Source: QYOJ01 sp964449285
GTDB taxonomy: Bacteria > Bacteroidota > Bacteroidia > Bacteroidales > FEN-979
DNA: 64,000 bases
Assembly: GCA_964449285.1 (NCBI GenBank)
Contig: CAYUZX010000005.1
Location: 1 to 64,000, forward strand
Direction of reading: 5' to 3'
The notes beneath the pieces were generated by a model. It was not told where the DNA came from. It did no database searches and was given only the letters and a program-made list of their open reading frames with translations. Below, piece after piece: positions 1 through 7,554 of the stretch (its first letter is position 1; each line of letters begins with the position of its first letter). The translations under genes and the position numbers were made by a program.

Positions 1-49
1 CCTTCGTCCTTCATCCTTCGTCCTTCATCCTTCGTCCCTCGTCCTTCGT
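1..49. repeat. Heptanucleotide tandem array, CCTTCGT family (7 units)
   Basis: Seven consecutive 7-base units, CCTTCGT alternating with CCTTCAT and one CCCTCGT, fill positions 1-49 exactly. The array touches the stop codon of the rubrerythrin gene (49-51, minus strand), so it forms the immediate 3' flank of that gene. The same family, in either orientation, recurs at 25917-25958 and 52341-52382. It may continue left of the window. Confidence 0.9.
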
Positions 50-627
50 CAATAATTTTCCGCCTTGATCTCAAAGTACCCAATTGGATGATCACAAACC
101 GGACAGTTGTTCAGGGCCTTGTTTCCATAATGGACGTGGCCGCACTTACGGCAGATCCAAACCTGTTTCTCTTCGCGTTTGAACACCTGGTCGTTCTCCA
201 TATTACCAAGTAACTTGAGGTACCTGGCTTCGTGATCGGCTTCGATTTTGGCAATCAGTTTAAATGCCGTAGCAATCTTGGGGAATCCTTCCTCCTGTGC
301 AACACGTGCAAATTCAGGATAGAGATCTGTCCACTCCTCATGTTCTCCCATAGCGGCAGCTTTCAGATTCTCAGCCGTAGTTCCGATGACACCGGCGGGG
401 TAGGATGCGGTGATCTCTACCGTGCCGCCTTCCAGGAATCGGAAGAAGATTTTTCCGTGTTGCTCTTCGTTCAAAGCGGTTTCATCAAAGAGTGCGGCAA
501 TTTGCTGGTATCCATCTTTGGCCGCCTGCTTAGCGAAAAACTGATAGCGGTTCTTAGCCTGTGATTCTCCTGCAAAGGACTTCAACAGGTTCTGCTCGGT
601 TTTGGTCCCCTTGATACTTTTTTCCAT
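49..627 (-). CDS. rbr: Rubrerythrin
   Basis: Rubrerythrin is a cytoplasmic non-haem iron protein that reduces hydrogen peroxide in anaerobes. The 192-residue length fits the family. The N-terminal ferritin-like four-helix domain carries glutamate/histidine metal ligands, seen in EEQH near residue 54 and EADH near residue 130. The last 40 residues form a rubredoxin-like FeS4 domain with two pairs, CRKC and CPVC. A rubredoxin and a glutathione peroxidase lie upstream on the same strand, giving an oxidative-stress cluster. A TAnnTTTG box at 662-669 suggests its own promoter. The 3' end runs straight into a heptanucleotide array. Confidence 0.97.
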   Translation of the reverse strand: MEKSIKGTKTEQNLLKSFAGESQAKNRYQFFAKQAAKDGYQQIAALFDETALNEEQHGKIFFRFLEGGTVEITASYPAGVIGTTAENLKAAAMGEHEEWTDLYPEFARVAQEEGFPKIATAFKLIAKIEADHEARYLKLLGNMENDQVFKREEKQVWICRKCGHVHYGNKALNNCPVCDHPIGYFEIKAENY

Positions 628-661
628 GTTTATATCTGGTTTGATGGTTAATTTTCCATCT

Positions 662-669
662 CAAAGGTA
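662..669 (-). promoter_or_regulatory. Promoter -7 box upstream of rubrerythrin
   Basis: Read on the minus strand this is TACCTTTG, matching the Bacteroidota -7 consensus TAnnTTTG. It lies 35 bases before the rubrerythrin start codon, a normal leader length. The -33 element is not clear. Confidence 0.55.
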
Positions 670-750
670 AGGATTTAACCACAGATAGCACATACAACAC
701 AGCTAACTTTGTTAGCAGAAAATGCATGAAATCTGAGTAATTAGTGGTTA

Positions 751-921
751 TCAATCGATAAGGACATAATCATCTTTCGTGACCTGGCAGATTGGACATC
801 TCCAGTCATCGGGAATATCTTCAAACAACGTTCCGGGAGCAATTCCCGAATCAGGATCACCTTCAACTGGGTCATAGACATGACCGCAAACAGTGCATTT
901 GTGCTTTTTCTTGTTTCCCAT
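751..921 (-). CDS. Rubredoxin (56 residues)
   Basis: This short gene encodes a small FeS4 electron carrier. Its ATG is at 919-921 and its stop at 751-753. Both rubredoxin metal-binding knuckles are present, CTVCGHVYDP (residues 9-18) and CPICQV (residues 42-47), as are the usual YDP, GD and W40 residues. The length of about 56 is typical. It starts three bases after the stop codon of the glutathione peroxidase, so the two are probably co-transcribed, and it is a likely electron donor to the rubrerythrin downstream. Confidence 0.95.
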   Translation of the reverse strand: MGNKKKHKCTVCGHVYDPVEGDPDSGIAPGTLFEDIPDDWRCPICQVTKDDYVLID

Positions 922-924
922 GGC

Positions 925-1473
925 CTAATTGCTTTTGCTAATCCACTTCACGATGGTTTCACCCATCGGTGATTCCCCTGGAGGAACCATACCGGCAAGT
1001 GTCCCGTCTTCGTTGATCATATACTTCTGAAAGTTCCATTTTACCTTCGAATCTTCGACCCCGTTAAGGTCTTTTTCTGTTAACCACTGGTAAAGAGGTG
1101 CCATATCGCCTCCCTTCACGGAGATCTTCTCCATCATGGGGAAAGTCACACCGTAGTTAACCTGGCAGAACTCCTGGATTTCTTGATTACTTCCGGGCTC
1201 CTGGTTCAGAAAATTGTTGGCAGGGAAGCCAATGATTGTGAAGCTCTCTCCACCGTATTGCTGGTAAAGCTCTTCAAGTTTGGCGTATTGAGGAGTGTAT
1301 CCACATTTGGAAGCGGTATTGACTACCAGAACCTTTTTCCCTTTCAACTGGCTCAACGGGAACTCATTCCCATCAATGGTTTTTACTGTAAAATCATAAA
1401 AGGATTTCTTATCCTGGGCCATTGCTGTAGTTGTCATGGTGAAAAATATTAAAGAATAAAGTAATAGTCTCAT
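925..1473 (-). CDS. Glutathione peroxidase-family thiol peroxidase
   Basis: This 182-residue protein belongs to the glutathione peroxidase family of the thioredoxin fold and should reduce peroxides. The catalytic position is cysteine, not selenocysteine, in NTASKCGYTPQY; the FPANNF loop and WNFQKY motif carrying the catalytic Gln/Trp/Asn residues are also present. The N-terminus from MRLLLYSLIFF to MAQ is a signal peptide, so the enzyme acts outside the cytoplasm. An earlier TTG in frame at 1509 is rejected because it overlaps the -7 promoter box at 1507-1514; the ATG at 1471-1473 is preferred. It heads the rubredoxin-rubrerythrin group. Confidence 0.93.
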   Translation of the reverse strand: MRLLLYSLIFFTMTTTAMAQDKKSFYDFTVKTIDGNEFPLSQLKGKKVLVVNTASKCGYTPQYAKLEELYQQYGGESFTIIGFPANNFLNQEPGSNQEIQEFCQVNYGVTFPMMEKISVKGGDMAPLYQWLTEKDLNGVEDSKVKWNFQKYMINEDGTLAGMVPPGESPMGETIVKWISKSN

Positions 1474-1506
1474 TTTTTGTACTTTTAAGGTTACTTTTTG
1501 TGGAGG

Positions 1507-1514
1507 CAAAGATA
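1507..1514 (-). promoter_or_regulatory. Promoter -7 box for the glutathione peroxidase gene
   Basis: The minus strand reads TATCTTTG, a match to TAnnTTTG, 34 bases upstream of the preferred start at 1473. Transcription from here would exclude the longer TTG-initiated reading frame. Confidence 0.6.
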
Positions 1515-1643
1515 CAAAAAATTATTATTATTTATACCAGGTCTAAATTGGATTGATTTATCATACAACTATGACGGGGGAAATTCTCTTCTCAGCTTCA
1601 ATTCCAGAAACACATTGACGAAGCGCTGGAAGTGCTGAAGGGG

Positions 1644-1679
1644 GTGTGAGAGTATATTAATACCCTGATACTCTCACAC
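1644..1679. other. Perfect 12-bp inverted repeat over the TIGR02757 stop codon
   Basis: GTGTGAGAGTAT at 1644-1655 is the exact reverse complement of 1668-1679, with a 12-base loop. The right arm includes the stop codon of the TIGR02757 gene (1674-1676). There is no T-run on the minus strand, so it is not a classical intrinsic terminator, but it could still act at the transcript 3' end. The rest of 1515-1643 shows nothing recognisable. Confidence 0.6.
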
Positions 1680-2447
1680 TGTGATACCCTGGTACCCGGA
1701 AACCCCAATTCCAAACAGCGCAAAATCATACTTCACGGGATCCTGGGGGTCAAATTTACGGAGATTGGCCGTTAACTCCTCTGCTGCACGCCAGTCGTTA
1801 ACTTTACGGTCCAGCAACCCCAACCGGCGGGCTACCCGGCCGCTATGCACATCCAGTGGACAGATCAGGTTAGCCGGGTCGATGGTTTTCCAGAGGCCAA
1901 AATCCACCCCCTTATCATCTTTTCGGACCATCCAGCGAAGGAACATGTTGATTCGCTTGGCGGAGGAACCCGATTCCGGATTAGCAAGATGTTTCTCAGA
2001 TCTCGGAAAGTGATCTGCTTCGAGGGCAGCATTCCGGAATTGGGTGATGGCGTGGCTGGATCCGAACTGGTTCATTGACGAGAATAGAATTTCAAGTCCG
2101 CCTTTGTTCTTGTAAATATGCTGAAGCGCACGCACCATAAAACCGGCATCTTCTCCCTGAAAAGTCCTGTGTACAAAACCCCGAAGTTGAGCCAGATCGT
2201 GAGGCGAAGCATGACAGATGAATTCATACGGCGAGTCTGACATCAGAGTCATCAGCCTCTGTGCACTTTTCAAAATCGAGGTTCGGTTACCCCAGGAGAT
2301 CAATGCAGTTAAAAGTCCGGAAATTTCAATGTCCTCTTTTCGGGTAAACTGATGAGGTATCGAAACAGGATCAGAAACGATAAACGACGGATGATTGAAC
2401 CGGCAATAATTGTTTTCAAGAAAGGCCTTAAAATCTTTAGAGTACAT
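1674..2447 (-). CDS. TIGR02757 (DUF2400) family protein
   Basis: This 257-residue cytoplasmic protein matches the conserved TIGR02757/DUF2400 family, common in Bacteroidota. Recognisable stretches are EISGLLTALISWGNRTSI near the N-terminus, NMFLRWMVRKDD in the middle and DVHSGRVARRLGLL towards the end. The arrangement recalls helix-hairpin-helix DNA glycosylases, but the function is not established to my knowledge. The start overlaps the end of the oxidoreductase gamma gene by 11 bases, so it is translated as the last gene of that operon. No catalytic assignment is offered. Confidence 0.85.
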   Translation of the reverse strand: MYSKDFKAFLENNYCRFNHPSFIVSDPVSIPHQFTRKEDIEISGLLTALISWGNRTSILKSAQRLMTLMSDSPYEFICHASPHDLAQLRGFVHRTFQGEDAGFMVRALQHIYKNKGGLEILFSSMNQFGSSHAITQFRNAALEADHFPRSEKHLANPESGSSAKRINMFLRWMVRKDDKGVDFGLWKTIDPANLICPLDVHSGRVARRLGLLDRKVNDWRAAEELTANLRKFDPQDPVKYDFALFGIGVSGYQGITV

Positions 2448-2988
2448 GCACTGGCTGGATCAGATCCTGCCCGATTGTAACAGCCTTTTCATTCTCCGGA
2501 ATCAACTTATGGTGCCTGGAAGGAAGAGACTTCTCAAGCCCTTTCCGGATATTCTCCATTTTGACAATCGGTTTCAGTTTCAGGAAGCCACCAAGTACCA
2601 TCATATTGAAGACTTTTGAGAGCCCCATTCTTCCTGCCTCGTCAGCGGCAGAAATAGAGTAAATGTTGATGTCTTTCCGCTCAGGATGCCGAGTGATCCC
2701 GTTGGGATCGTAGATCAGCAAACCACCCGGTTTGACCGCGTTCTCAAACTTATCCATCGACTGTTGGTTCAGGATGATTGCTGTATCGAACTTGTTCAGG
2801 ATGGGAGAGCTGATCCGCTCATCGGATACAATCACCGTAACATTGGCTGTGCCACCACGCATCTCCGGACCATAGGATGGCATCCAGCTAACCTCCTGGT
2901 TCTGCATCACACCTGAATAAGCCAGAATTTTTCCCATTGAGAGAACACCCTGTCCCCCAAATCCCGCAATAATAATCTCTTCAGTCAT
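2437..2988 (-). CDS. 2-oxoacid:ferredoxin oxidoreductase, gamma subunit
   Basis: This 183-residue subunit belongs to the POR gamma family. It opens with the family signature IIIAGFGGQGVLSMGKILAY and continues with SYGPEMRGGTANVTVIVSD, which bind at the CoA and inter-subunit region of these enzymes. It is the fourth gene of a ferredoxin-alpha-beta-gamma set (5135 down to 2437). The complex oxidatively decarboxylates 2-oxoacids with coenzyme A and reduced ferredoxin as product. The substrate (2-oxoglutarate, branched-chain or aryl 2-oxoacids) cannot be read from the sequence. Confidence 0.93.
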   Translation of the reverse strand: MTEEIIIAGFGGQGVLSMGKILAYSGVMQNQEVSWMPSYGPEMRGGTANVTVIVSDERISSPILNKFDTAIILNQQSMDKFENAVKPGGLLIYDPNGITRHPERKDINIYSISAADEAGRMGLSKVFNMMVLGGFLKLKPIVKMENIRKGLEKSLPSRHHKLIPENEKAVTIGQDLIQPVHVL

Positions 2989-2999
2989 AATATCTTAAT

Positions 3000-3023
3000 T
3001 TCGCTATTTTGCTATTTCACCAT
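3000..3023. repeat. Octanucleotide array (TTCGCTAT family, 3 units)
   Basis: Units TTCGCTAT, TTTGCTAT and TTCACCAT run back to back and supply the stop codon of the beta-subunit gene (CTA at 3012-3014, minus strand). The same octamer family is found at 26012-26059 and 40891-40914. Confidence 0.7.
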
Positions 3024-3800
3024 TTTCCCATCTACTTTTATATCTCCCATCGGATAGGCCGGGAACATATTCTCTTCCATCCATTTATTTGATTGTACAG
3101 GTGTCATCTTCCAGCCAGAGTTGCAATTTGAGACAACCTCCACAAAGGAGATGCCTTTTTTTAGATCCTGCACGTCGAATGCTTTTCTTAACGCTTTTTT
3201 CGTCTTTCTGACCGCTGATGGTGTATGGACCGATTGCCTTGTAACGAAATACGTTCCAGGTAGCTCAGCGATCAACTCGGTGATCTTGAGCGGATGTCCC
3301 ATGATGTTAACATCCCGGCCGTATGGAGAGGTCGACGAGCGCATGCCAGGGATTGTGGTTGGAGCCATCTGTCCGCCAGTCATCCCATAGATCCCGTTGT
3401 TAATGAAAATGATTGTAAAGTTCTCCCCTCGGTTACAAGCGTGGATGGTCTCCGCAGTTCCAATGGCAGCAAGGTCGCCGTCGCCCTGGTAAGTAAAGAC
3501 ATAGCGGTCGGGCCACAGTCGCTTGATCGCTGTTGCCAGTGCAGGAGCGCGGCCGTGTGCAGCGCCCAGCATGTCTATATTCATGAAGTCATAGGCTAAC
3601 ACTGAGCAGCCGACAGGATTCACACCAATGGTTTTCGATGCGATATCTTTTTCTTCGAGTACCTCCATCAGCATACGGTGAACAACGCCGTGGCCGCAGC
3701 CAGGACAATAGCTGAGGGGGCAGTCAACCAGGAGATCGGTGCGTTTGTAAACCAGGTTCTCTGGTGTTCTTAGTTCAGGATGTGCAAATTTCTCTTCCAT
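3012..3800 (-). CDS. 2-oxoacid:ferredoxin oxidoreductase, beta (thiamine diphosphate) subunit
   Basis: This 262-residue subunit holds the thiamine diphosphate site. CPGCGHGVVHR near residue 33 is the family signature, and the cofactor motif spans GDGDLAAIGT to FINNGIYGMTGGQMAPT. It starts one base after the alpha gene stop, showing tight coupling. Its last codons are formed by an octanucleotide repeat. Together with the neighbouring subunits it makes a KorABCD/VorABCD-type complex; Bacteroidota homologues are usually labelled 2-oxoglutarate or 3-methyl-2-oxobutanoate oxidoreductase, but the specificity is unknown here. Confidence 0.95.
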   Translation of the reverse strand: MEEKFAHPELRTPENLVYKRTDLLVDCPLSYCPGCGHGVVHRMLMEVLEEKDIASKTIGVNPVGCSVLAYDFMNIDMLGAAHGRAPALATAIKRLWPDRYVFTYQGDGDLAAIGTAETIHACNRGENFTIIFINNGIYGMTGGQMAPTTIPGMRSSTSPYGRDVNIMGHPLKITELIAELPGTYFVTRQSVHTPSAVRKTKKALRKAFDVQDLKKGISFVEVVSNCNSGWKMTPVQSNKWMEENMFPAYPMGDIKVDGKMVK

Positions 3801-3801
3801 A

Positions 3802-4884
3802 TTAACCTCCTATAATAATTTCTTCCAGCGCCTTGACTACTTCATCCGGCGTCGGAATAATTCCGCCGAAACGTCCATAATGTTTTATCGGTATATTACA
3901 TCCCACCGAGAGTTGAACATCTTCGATCATCTGTCCGGCGTTCATTTCCACCACAAGCATCCCTTTCACTTTTTGAGCTACTTCACGGATCTCTTTTTTC
4001 GGGAAGGGGAAGAGGGTAATAGGACGGAACAGCCCCACTTTGATCCCTTTTTGCCGTGCAAGCTGCATTGCTTTCTGACAGATGCGGGCCGAAAGGCCAA
4101 AGGCAACCAGGATGTAATCGGCATCCTCGCAGTCAATCGTCTCAAACAGCACCTCTTGCTCTTCAATCACGTTGTATTTCGCCTGAAGGACCAGATTTAG
4201 CCTCTCCTGTCCGGCCGGATCGAGATCCAGGGAGGTGATGATGTTGTGCTGACGGCTCATCGGACGACCATTTGAGGCCCATGGGCATCGTGCAATTACT
4301 TCTTCATCTGTAAGGCGAGGAACAGGATCAGCCAGGGATACCTTCTCCATCATCTGCCCGATCGCTCCGTCGGAGAGGATCATAACAGGCGTGCGGTATT
4401 TGAAGGCAGCGTCGAAACCAATCTGGACGAAGTCAGCCATCTCCTGTACGGAGGCTGGTGCATAGACGATCATGTGGTAATCACCATGCCCGCCTCCTTT
4501 AACAGCCTGGAAATAGTCGGCCTGCGAGGGCTGGATTGTTCCCAGACCAGGTCCTCCGCGAACGATGTTTACAATCAGTGCAGGAAGCTCGGCACCTGCC
4601 ATGTAGCTGATACCCTCCTGCATCAGGCTGATGCCCGGACTGGAAGATGAGGTCATGACCATTTTCCCGGTCCCTGCCCCTCCGTATAACATGTTGATGG
4701 CTGCAACCTCGCTTTCGGCTTGCAAAACAACCATTCCTGTGGTTTCATATGGTCTCTCAACCATAAGGTATTCCATTACCTCCGATTGGGGAGTAATCGG
4801 ATAACCGAAGTAACCGTCGCAACCAGCACGAATAGCAGCTTCAGCAATCGCTTCATTCCCCTTCATTAATCTTAGTTCACCCAT
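3802..4884 (-). CDS. 2-oxoacid:ferredoxin oxidoreductase, alpha subunit (VorB-like)
   Basis: This 360-residue alpha subunit contains the pyrimidine-binding domain: KGNEAIAEAAIRAGCDGYFG, then YPITPQSEVMEYL, and the loop TSSSSPGISLMQEGISYMAG, all diagnostic of KorA/VorB proteins. The C-terminal transketolase-like domain contains GLFRPITLFPFP. It lies between the ferredoxin and beta genes and completes the complex. It is one of the candidate steps for converting aromatic 2-oxoacids from the adjacent aminotransferase to acyl-CoA. Specificity is inferred from neighbours only. Confidence 0.95.
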   Translation of the reverse strand: MGELRLMKGNEAIAEAAIRAGCDGYFGYPITPQSEVMEYLMVERPYETTGMVVLQAESEVAAINMLYGGAGTGKMVMTSSSSPGISLMQEGISYMAGAELPALIVNIVRGGPGLGTIQPSQADYFQAVKGGGHGDYHMIVYAPASVQEMADFVQIGFDAAFKYRTPVMILSDGAIGQMMEKVSLADPVPRLTDEEVIARCPWASNGRPMSRQHNIITSLDLDPAGQERLNLVLQAKYNVIEEQEVLFETIDCEDADYILVAFGLSARICQKAMQLARQKGIKVGLFRPITLFPFPKKEIREVAQKVKGMLVVEMNAGQMIEDVQLSVGCNIPIKHYGRFGGIIPTPDEVVKALEEIIIGG

Positions 4885-4904
4885 TAGTTATTGTTTTTTG
4901 AGTT

Positions 4905-5135
4905 TTATTCTGCGGTGACTTTCGCACGGTACACTGTAATAACACCATCCGGACAAACCAATGCGCAGTTTGAGCAACCGGTACAATCATCATTTACCTT
5001 CAATGCAAAATGGTACCCTTTGCTGTTCACTTCCTCCGACATGGCGATGCACGAAAACGGACAGGATGCGATACATACTTCACACCCTTTACACCGTTCT
5101 ATATTTACCACAATGTCTCCTTTGATCTTAGCCAT
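4905..5135 (-). CDS. 2-oxoacid oxidoreductase delta subunit, 2[4Fe-4S] ferredoxin
   Basis: This 76-residue ferredoxin has two [4Fe-4S] motifs, CKGCEVCIASCPF and CTGCSNCALVCPDG. It is the first gene of the oxidoreductase operon and carries electrons from the thiamine site to soluble ferredoxin. About 118 bases separate it from the upstream gene; in that gap I see only a weak TACTTTCG sequence as a possible -7 box. Confidence 0.95.
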   Translation of the reverse strand: MAKIKGDIVVNIERCKGCEVCIASCPFSCIAMSEEVNSKGYHFALKVNDDCTGCSNCALVCPDGVITVYRAKVTAE

Positions 5136-5253
5136 AGTATTTTAGATTTTTTATGTTGAAAAGGAAGCACGAAAGTAAAGAAATTAATTCGAACGATATA
5201 TCCAGAGATGCAGGTTTTTTAGGGAAAAGAGGCTAATTTAGAACTGATTTAAT

Positions 5254-6069
5254 CTATCGTCCATAAGCCAGTGCACGGAAATATTCTTCCGTGAATAATG
5301 GGTCTATCTGATGATAAAATTCGATCGTCAGTTTCGTTTTTTCCTTGATTTTATCGAACGTGTCGACAATGGACCAGAACTGTTCCCCACCGGAAAAAAG
5401 ATTCTGGGAGAACACGTTAATATCCTCTTCAAAAGCCGATTGAGAATACTCATTCAAAAAACCGTTCGGTAACAGGTTATAGTCGAAATCCATCGAAGCT
5501 TTCCCTTTTTTAATAGCTTCAACACTGCCATCATGGTATTGAAATCCAGGAGGATTGATCTCCAGCCAGGCCTGTTTGTTAAGCCGGTCGGTGAACTTTC
5601 GGTAAAGGATACTGGAGAATTCATGATGAAAGATGCCTTCAACGATCTCGGTTGTATGCTCCGGGCAGGAGTTGTCATAAGTAAGATAAACCACATCTTT
5701 GGTGTTGGTGCCCCCATATGGAACCCCAAAAAAAGCAAGCGATTTCAATACATAAACTTTCCGTAAGTAAACGAATAATACATCTTCAGGATATTTTGCA
5801 ATAGCCTTGTTAAGGATGTCCATGGCCTCGGTACGATGCTCTCGCGGCAGAGAGACAGCTTCAGCACTGATTTGTTCGCAATACCATCCGGCCGGGAACA
5901 TCAGTGGTTCAGTATCAAAGAGGATATCGATCCCCTCCAGGATTGTGGAATGTTCGGGAATCTCAATAGAGACGGCAGAAGTCAGGAGCAGGAGTGGCAA
6001 AAACAGCCATAGGGTTAGGCTGTTCATGGCCGGTTTACGTTTGTTTCTACCCTGTTGGATGTTGTTCAT
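5254..6069 (-). CDS. Exported protein with a degenerate HExxH-like motif
   Basis: The family is not recognised with certainty. The 271-residue protein has an N-terminal export signal (MNSLTLWLFLPLLLLTSAVS, beginning at residue 15), so the start could be 6069 or 6027. The centre contains GIFHHEFSSILYRKF, which looks like the HExxH helix of Bacteroidota zinc metallopeptidases but has serine where the second histidine should be. DVVYLTYDNSCPEHT precedes it. It may be a catalytically dead relative or belong to a family with different ligands. It overlaps the upstream aminotransferase gene by 23 bases and is probably co-transcribed with it. Confidence 0.6.
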   Translation of the reverse strand: MNNIQQGRNKRKPAMNSLTLWLFLPLLLLTSAVSIEIPEHSTILEGIDILFDTEPLMFPAGWYCEQISAEAVSLPREHRTEAMDILNKAIAKYPEDVLFVYLRKVYVLKSLAFFGVPYGGTNTKDVVYLTYDNSCPEHTTEIVEGIFHHEFSSILYRKFTDRLNKQAWLEINPPGFQYHDGSVEAIKKGKASMDFDYNLLPNGFLNEYSQSAFEEDINVFSQNLFSGGEQFWSIVDTFDKIKEKTKLTIEFYHQIDPLFTEEYFRALAYGR

Positions 6070-7366
6070 AGAACCGTGTTAATCGCTCTTCCAGTGCCGG
6101 GAACTGATTGCGGAGTACAAGTGAAACGCAGGCACGTACCCCTTCGAGTCTTGTGCTGCCTGTAATCGAAAGTGCAATGGCACTCACACCATAATACAAC
6201 AACTCTTCAAGTAACTCTTCACCTGTAAATCCGGGATAGCTGATAGTAAAATAGAAGCCATCTGCAATCGGGTCATCTTCATCCATGTCGTAGACTATAC
6301 GGAATCCATTATCCGTAAAAAGCTTTTTCATGATCTTTGCCTTGTGCCCGTACTCTTTAACCACTTCAACGAAATTGTAAGTACCGTCGTTGGCTTCTTT
6401 CAACATGGCCGCAAGACCATACTGAGCAGAATGTGTGACACCTGCACTTAACGCATAGACGGTGCCATAAATCATAGCCCTTCCCAGGATATTCGTCGTA
6501 TAATAGCGTAGCAGATCATCCGATTGGCTGCTAAACAAGCGATCAGACATCATCATCAATCCCACCCTTTGTCCAGCGTTACTGAATGCTTTGGAGCTGC
6601 TTACAAGCAAGATGTAATTGTTGGTGTACTTAGCTACAGTTGGTTGGTAAGGTGGCACTCCGGGCTGCGAGTAATCTTTCCGGAAGTCCATTGCGATATA
6701 AGCCAGATCTTCAAGAATCACCACTCCGTATTTTGTTGCAAGCTCTCCAATAATACGGAGCTCTTTATCTGTGAAGCAAATCCATGAAGGGTTGTTGGGA
6801 TTGGAATACAGTACCGAGTGGATATTACCTTTGGAAAAATAGGATTCCAGTTTATCTCTCAATTTCTCGCCTCGGTAATCATAGATGTCGAAGGAATCGA
6901 ATTTTTGGCCCAGGATGATGTGTTGCTGACGGTGAACCGGGAATCCGGGGTCGATAAAAAGGGTAGTATCTTTCTCTTTGTGAAAACGGGCCAGTGTAAT
7001 AAACGCAGCAAACCCTCCCTGCATGGAGCCAACAGTAGGGATGCAATGGCCCGCATCAATGTCAATATCCAGAAAAAGTTTGGCAAACCGGGAGGCCTCC
7101 TTTTTGAGTTCCACAATCCCTTCAATCTCAGGATAGACCGAAGCAACTCCCGACTTCAGGGCTGCAATCTCCGCATTTATCCCAATATCGGATGCTTTTA
7201 GCCCGGGGACACCCATCTCCATTCGCACATACTTCAGACCTGTTTCTTGCTCGATGCCATTGATTAGTCGCTTGATCTCGCGGATAGAGGCCTTTCCAAT
7301 ATTGCGAATGTTGCTCTCTTTTATATGCCTGCTGACAACCTCATATGGGATGGGGGTATCTTTCAT
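6047..7366 (-). CDS. Class I/II pyridoxal-phosphate aminotransferase
   Basis: This 439-residue fold-type I aminotransferase has YSNPNNPSWICFTDKELR (the asparagine contacting the cofactor), an aspartate/tyrosine pair in VVILEDLAYIAMD, and the Schiff-base lysine in SSSKAFSNAGQRVG. Its amino donor cannot be read directly. It lies directly downstream of the 4-hydroxyphenylacetate decarboxylase genes and upstream of a 2-oxoacid:ferredoxin oxidoreductase, so aromatic amino acids, especially tyrosine, are plausible substrates. The 187 bases before it contain a short GGCAGTT-type array and no clear promoter. Confidence 0.88.
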   Translation of the reverse strand: MKDTPIPYEVVSRHIKESNIRNIGKASIREIKRLINGIEQETGLKYVRMEMGVPGLKASDIGINAEIAALKSGVASVYPEIEGIVELKKEASRFAKLFLDIDIDAGHCIPTVGSMQGGFAAFITLARFHKEKDTTLFIDPGFPVHRQQHIILGQKFDSFDIYDYRGEKLRDKLESYFSKGNIHSVLYSNPNNPSWICFTDKELRIIGELATKYGVVILEDLAYIAMDFRKDYSQPGVPPYQPTVAKYTNNYILLVSSSKAFSNAGQRVGLMMMSDRLFSSQSDDLLRYYTTNILGRAMIYGTVYALSAGVTHSAQYGLAAMLKEANDGTYNFVEVVKEYGHKAKIMKKLFTDNGFRIVYDMDEDDPIADGFYFTISYPGFTGEELLEELLYYGVSAIALSITGSTRLEGVRACVSLVLRNQFPALEERLTRFYEQHPTG

Positions 7367-7533
7367 AATTCGTGTAGTTGATTAGCTTGGTTGGTTTCTT
7401 GCAGGCAAAATTGGCAAATAATTCCGAAATTTCCAATGTTTTTCGGCACTACAGAAGAGGGCCCCTGATATTTTATTAACAATCGCCTTGTTGAAAACGT
7501 AAAGTAGCGATTAGGGGTTAGGCATGGACTTGC

Positions 7534-7554
7534 TCCCAACTGCCAACTGCCATT
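7534..7554. repeat. Heptanucleotide array (GGCAGTT family, 3 units)
   Basis: TCCCAAC, TGCCAAC and TGCCATT run in tandem and abut the stop codon of hpdA (7554-7556, minus strand). This is the same family as the arrays at 39102-39189, 48983-49001 and 52279-52306. Confidence 0.7.

Noticed and set aside
1..49. Possible CRISPR-like or coding repeat at the left edge
   Set aside because: Units are 7 bases with no spacers and there are no cas genes in the window.
554..754. Minus-strand 66-residue frame upstream of rubrerythrin
   Set aside because: It has no family features, overlaps the rubrerythrin start and its promoter, and the rubredoxin gene lies directly beyond it.
925..1473. Selenocysteine glutathione peroxidase
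   Set aside because: The catalytic codon is an ordinary cysteine codon within ASKCGYT; no in-frame TGA occurs there.
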